A stretch of 8,475 bases of DNA from Bacillota bacterium (lineage in GTDB: Bacteria; Bacillota; Clostridia; Acetivibrionales; Acetivibrionaceae), in contig JAEWSG010000246.1 in the NCBI GenBank assembly GCA_023398495.1, positions 1-8,475 on the forward strand, read 5' to 3'. Both the position numbers and the translations under genes were made by a program. A model generated the notes under the pieces. The model did not search any database and was not told the origin of the DNA. It saw only the letters and a program-made list of their open reading frames with translations. This document shows, piece after piece, positions 6,309 to 8,475 of this stretch; within the stretch, counting starts at the first letter, position 1, and each line of letters starts with the position of its first letter.

Positions 6309-6597
6309 AATTGCAGAAAGTCTATATCTCCTAAATTTATTAAAATCATCATCTCCGAAAATACCAAGACACAATTTTATTATTCATTTTAATAAAAACA
6401 GTTGGCGATATTTTTTGTCTTGCTTCAGAATACCCTTGTTTTGTTATGCTTTCACCCTTATTAATATTTTTGAAAAACGCATCTAGCTCAACTTGAATAC
6501 TCTTCTTAATAAAGTTCTGCATAAATAAAATTGTGTTTTTAAAACTCATTTTTCCAGCCCTCTTAAAATATGTTGATTTAGTCCGTATTTCGCACAT
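6309..6597 (-). pseudogene. IS4-family transposase, N-terminal fragment with frameshift
   Basis: The frame from 6597 gives 82 residues, of which TYFKRAGKMSFKNTILFMQN, VELDAFFKNINKGES and ITKQGYSEARQKISP match the N-terminus of clostridial IS4-type (DDE) transposases as I remember them. The frame ends WYFRR-stop at 6349. Skipping one base in the TTTT run there restores WYFGDDDFNKFRRYRLSAI, the expected continuation, down to about 6309, after which similarity ends. The fragment therefore carries a single-base frameshift and lacks all three catalytic acidic residues. It cannot transpose and marks a decayed insertion sequence. Confidence 0.85.
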
Positions 6598-6654
6598 AAA
6601 TAATAATATAGCTATTGCTTGACTAGTTTACTTGAAAAACTATTACAAGTTTCT

Positions 6655-6745
6655 AAAGTAACTAGCAAAATATTATAGAAGAATTATCCCATAATCCTTA
6701 ATTCTTTGCTAGGTACTCATGGCTTACCTTACTGCTTACACTTAA
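6655..6745 (-). repeat. Repeat copy B: upstream sequence of the IS4 transposase fragment
   Basis: This is the second copy of the repeat described at 2095-2187; its ungapped core is 6671-6728. It lies 58 bp upstream of the transposase fragment in the same orientation, so it is most simply the 5' end of that insertion sequence. The minus strand has TTCTATAATA here, which could serve as a -10 for the transposase. The terminal inverted repeat itself is not identified. Confidence 0.72.
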
Positions 6746-6846
6746 CATTAATCAATACATACTCATTTAAGTTTTATTTGTACCTACTACCTTTGAGGTA
6801 TGCAGAAAGCTGAATTTCTCAGGCTTTTAATAAAACTATCAGCTAT

Positions 6847-7236
6847 TCAAAAATCTACTATTTTGGCATCCTTGAAGTAATTTTTGACTTGATTTAATAG
6901 TTCTTCACTATTGCTGCGAATAAAAAGATTTGTGCTATCAAAGATACCAATCTCAACTTCTGAATCTATCTTTTTCATGCATGCATGATAGAAATACTCC
7001 TTTTCAGACTTTAACACAGAAAAGATGTTTTTTCCATCAATTATGTACTGCCTACCTTTTTTTAACTCGTCCTCTATTGAACAAATCAATTCTCCATAAC
7101 CATATGCCCCTTTTATTATCTCCCATTTCCCATCCAAAAGGTTAGAATCAAATAATTCTACGCGTTTGATTAGCTCTCCCAAACCTACTATGTAGCCTTC
7201 ACCTTCAACCTTATCAAAAATTTTAAGTTCCATCAT
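6847..7236 (-). CDS. Candidate immunity protein for the 7256-7633 toxin module
   Basis: The gene encodes a 129-residue soluble protein starting MMELKIFDKVEGEGYIVGLG. The open frame extends to 7464, but its first 76 codons are an out-of-frame reading of the toxin tip. The real start is ATG at 7236 (or the adjacent ATG at 7233), with AGGA about seven bases upstream and 19 nt after the toxin stop. The protein is small and rich in acidic residues, with an alternating strand/helix pattern. Phrases such as GKWEIIKGAYGYGELICSI and YFYHACMKKIDSEVEIGIFD belong to no family I recognise. The immunity role follows from position and size, the same arrangement as at 2338-2763. A weak AGC(C)TGA/TCAGCT hairpin near 6805-6825 may terminate it. 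Confidence 0.72.
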   Translation of the reverse strand: MMELKIFDKVEGEGYIVGLGELIKRVELFDSNLLDGKWEIIKGAYGYGELICSIEDELKKGRQYIIDGKNIFSVLKSEKEYFYHACMKKIDSEVEIGIFDSTNLFIRSNSEELLNQVKNYFKDAKIVDF

Positions 7237-7255
7237 TCGTTGTTTCCTACCTTTC

Positions 7256-7633
7256 TTATTGCACAAATGGCTCTGCTGGTCCTCTATGGTAACCGCCCTT
7301 TGGAGCAAGTTTTGGATTAGCAGGTGTAAGTGTATGCTGGTGAGGGTCTGGGTGAACATTAGGGGACGTATGGTCACTAAAATCAATGTCCTTTGTAGCA
7401 GTAACACCTTTACCATTTGGGTTAGTTTCCCATGTTCTAGCTTGATTATATGGTCCGTATCCATCGTCTCTTTGCCCTAATTGTGTGTGTGGAGCATCAG
7501 TATCGGGTATTGGGTCACCATGTTTTGTTCTTGGAAGTTCCCTATTAGGAGCATAGCTTCCTGGTTTACCTCCACCAACTCCCGTACTACTTGAACCTTT
7601 AGGATCCTTTGGTCTTCTACATAGTTTATTACA
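7256..7633 (-). pseudogene. Orphan RHS toxin-tip module, His-rich (possibly polymorphic toxin type 24-like), no start codon
   Basis: A minus-strand frame opens right after a TAA (7634-7636) and runs 125 residues to a TAA at 7256-7258. It contains no ATG, GTG or TTG start. It begins with a proline/glycine/serine linker (RRPKDPKGSSSTGVGGGKPG), as found between RHS cores and toxin tips. The tip follows: PNRELPRTKHGDPIPDTDAPH, TQLGQR, YNQARTWETN, KDIDFSDHTSPNVHPDPHQH and a glycine/proline-rich end. The YNQAR...DIDFSDH...HPHQH-type pattern is familiar from RHS tips in many bacteria, and I associate it with the polymorphic toxin type 24 family, unverified. The clustered histidines suggest a metal-binding or nuclease-type active site (inference). 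Neither RHS core nor HINT domain is present. It is silent as it stands and paired with the gene at 6847. Confidence 0.75.
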
Positions 7634-7635
7634 TT

Positions 7636-7660
7636 AAGGCCGGGATTTGCTCCCGACCTT
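7636..7660 (-). terminator. Intrinsic terminator after the 7710 gene, copy 2
   Basis: AAGGCCGGG and CCCGACCTT pair with one mismatch around an ATTTGCT loop, about 50 nt past the stop at 7710. On the minus strand the trailing sequence is CCTTAATGTAATAA, with a poor U-run; on the plus strand it is CCTTATTCTTAATTCTT, somewhat better. Its sequence is nearly that of 4905-4929. The orphan toxin frame begins at its very edge, so the element also marks a module border. Confidence 0.55.
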
Positions 7661-7709
7661 ATTCTTAATTCTTAATTAGTAGGACACTATACCTGACCCT
7701 CTTGCCTCC

Positions 7710-8312
7710 TTAACCTTCAGATTGCTCCTCTAAAACCCACTTTGCAATCTTCTCATTAGTTTGTAAATTTTCTCTCTTATAGTAGTATTCTGTAACCCAT
7801 TTATAATTTATGCCATGCGCAACAACAAAGAACTTCTCATTGTGTCTATTTTCCATGCATACAACAAATCCACGTTTTGCATATCCTTTAATATGATTAG
7901 CTAACTCCAGAATTTCTTCATCAGTAGCTTTCCTAAACTTGTTAATGTAAAAAACACCACCTGGACATGACACAAAATCAATATCCTCAAATGTTATCTC
8001 TATCTCATGATAGTAGTATATATCAAAACTACCTGCCAGTGTTAAATTATATCCATTATTACTAATAACTATAAATTTTCCTACACCATTTTTATCCAAT
8101 TCCTTCTGCAATTTATCAATAGTATCATAAGACACTTGATATAATATCTGTTTTGCTTTATTACATTGAGCTTCAATAAAGCATGAACGTTCCTTTTCAC
8201 AAAAAACTGATAATGCAGACTCAATAGAAACTATAGTATTACTGATATCATTATATATTTCATAGTTTTTGATTTTTGGGGATGTTTCCTTAAGTTTATT
8301 AATACCTGTCTT
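7710..8312 (-). CDS. Small soluble protein of unknown function, probably RHS-associated; 5' end uncertain
   Basis: The frame stays open from an upstream TAA (8313-8315) to the stop at 7710, 200 codons. The only conventional start is GTG at 8135, which gives 141 residues and has no ribosome binding site. The 59 codons above it are coding-like (KNYEIYNDISNTIVSIESAL, then SVFCEKERSCFIEAQCNKAK, leading smoothly into QILYQVSYDTIDKLQKELDK), an amphipathic helical region. I therefore think the true protein is longer and its start has been lost, lies in a non-standard codon (an ATT follows ACAGGT near 8305), or is hidden by a frameshift. The C-terminal part (NGYNLTLAGSFDIYYYHEIE, ITFEDIDFVSCPGG, GFVVCMENRHNEKFFVVAHG) looks like an alpha/beta domain seen in small immunity-type proteins, but I cannot assign a family. 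No toxin frame is visible upstream. Confidence 0.62.
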   Translation of the reverse strand, partial: KTGINKLKETSPKIKNYEIYNDISNTIVSIESALSVFCEKERSCFIEAQCNKAKQILYQVSYDTIDKLQKELDKNGVGKFIVISNNGYNLTLAGSFDIYYYHEIEITFEDIDFVSCPGGVFYINKFRKATDEEILELANHIKGYAKRGFVVCMENRHNEKFFVVAHGINYKWVTEYYYKRENLQTNEKIAKWVLEEQSEG

Positions 8313-8475
8313 TTATATATGAAGTATTATTTAGATTTATTATTATATACTCAACTTTCCCAGCCTAAAAGCTGGACTGAACATTGATAAATTAATACCT
8401 TCAAGCGCTTAACTTTAGTTTTTGCTTCCAAACTGTAGGGAGAGCAAGTATGAACGAATCCATAATTTGATGAGC

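Noticed and set aside
7237..7464. N-terminal 76 codons of a longer frame continuing into the 6847-7236 gene
   Set aside because: They overlap the toxin-tip frame, read as threonine/leucine-rich nonsense, and the start has no ribosome binding site. ATG at 7236 with AGGA upstream is the better start.
6930..7480. Plus-strand frames opposite the 6847 gene and toxin module
   Set aside because: They are antisense to better supported minus-strand coding and show no family features.
8360..8375. CCAGC/GCTGG hairpin near the window end
   Set aside because: The stem is only 5 bp and neither side has a run of Ts close behind it, so it was not called a terminator.
8450..8469. Plus-strand ATG with GGGAGAG upstream
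   Set aside because: The frame ends after six codons; at most it is a broken start.
1..8475. CRISPR arrays, tRNA or rRNA genes, phage attachment sites
   Set aside because: I looked for regularly spaced repeats and for T-loop and anticodon-arm patterns and saw none. The dispersed repeats here are two- or three-copy element ends, not an array.

Overview
The window reads as low-G+C Firmicutes (clostridial) DNA. It is strongly AT-rich, has AGGAG-type ribosome binding sites, and its RHS core, HINT and IS4-type fragments look most like those of the cellulolytic clostridia (Ruminiclostridium/Acetivibrio group). That placement is recall, not a search result. Every gene I can support is on the minus strand, so the locus is best read from high coordinates down to low ones.

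Layout in the direction of transcription. (1) 7710-8312: a small soluble protein whose reading frame continues well upstream of its only candidate start (GTG, 8135); it is followed by a terminator at 7636-7660. (2) 7256-7633: a start-less toxin-tip module with a DFSDH...HPDPHQH motif, followed 19 nt later by a small gene at 6847-7236, its candidate immunity gene. (3) 6309-6597: the broken 5' end of an IS4-type transposase gene. (4) 5036-6091: a two-helix membrane protein, with a promoter candidate upstream and a terminator at 4905-4929 that is a near copy of the one at 7636-7660. (5) 3985-4749: a complete class I SAM-dependent methyltransferase. (6) 3761-3902: a small non-coding element with inverted-repeat ends. 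(7) 2784-3662: a start-less HINT plus toxin-tip module, followed 20 nt later by candidate immunity gene 2338-2763. (8) 2083-2266: an inverted-repeat element carrying a second copy of the sequence found upstream of the IS4 fragment. (9) 948-1988: the C-terminal stump of an RHS protein with a peptidoglycan-binding domain, broken by an in-frame stop. (10) 1-484: an Rpn-family PD-(D/E)XK nuclease, cut by the window edge.

Interpretation. This looks like the 3' accessory tail of an RHS polymorphic-toxin locus: a series of displaced ('orphan') toxin-tip/immunity modules that have lost the RHS body and start codon, interleaved with insertion-sequence debris. Such loci are thought to keep old toxin tips as a silent reservoir that can recombine onto a full-length rhs gene while the small immunity genes stay expressed. 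A full-length rhs gene, if present, should lie beyond base 8475. Both orphan modules share the same architecture (no start codon, open frame right after a stop, about 20 nt to the next gene with its own ribosome binding site). Repeated terminators and duplicated IS-end sequence lie near several module borders and could have supplied homology for shuffling. The precise toxin activities are not established from the sequence.
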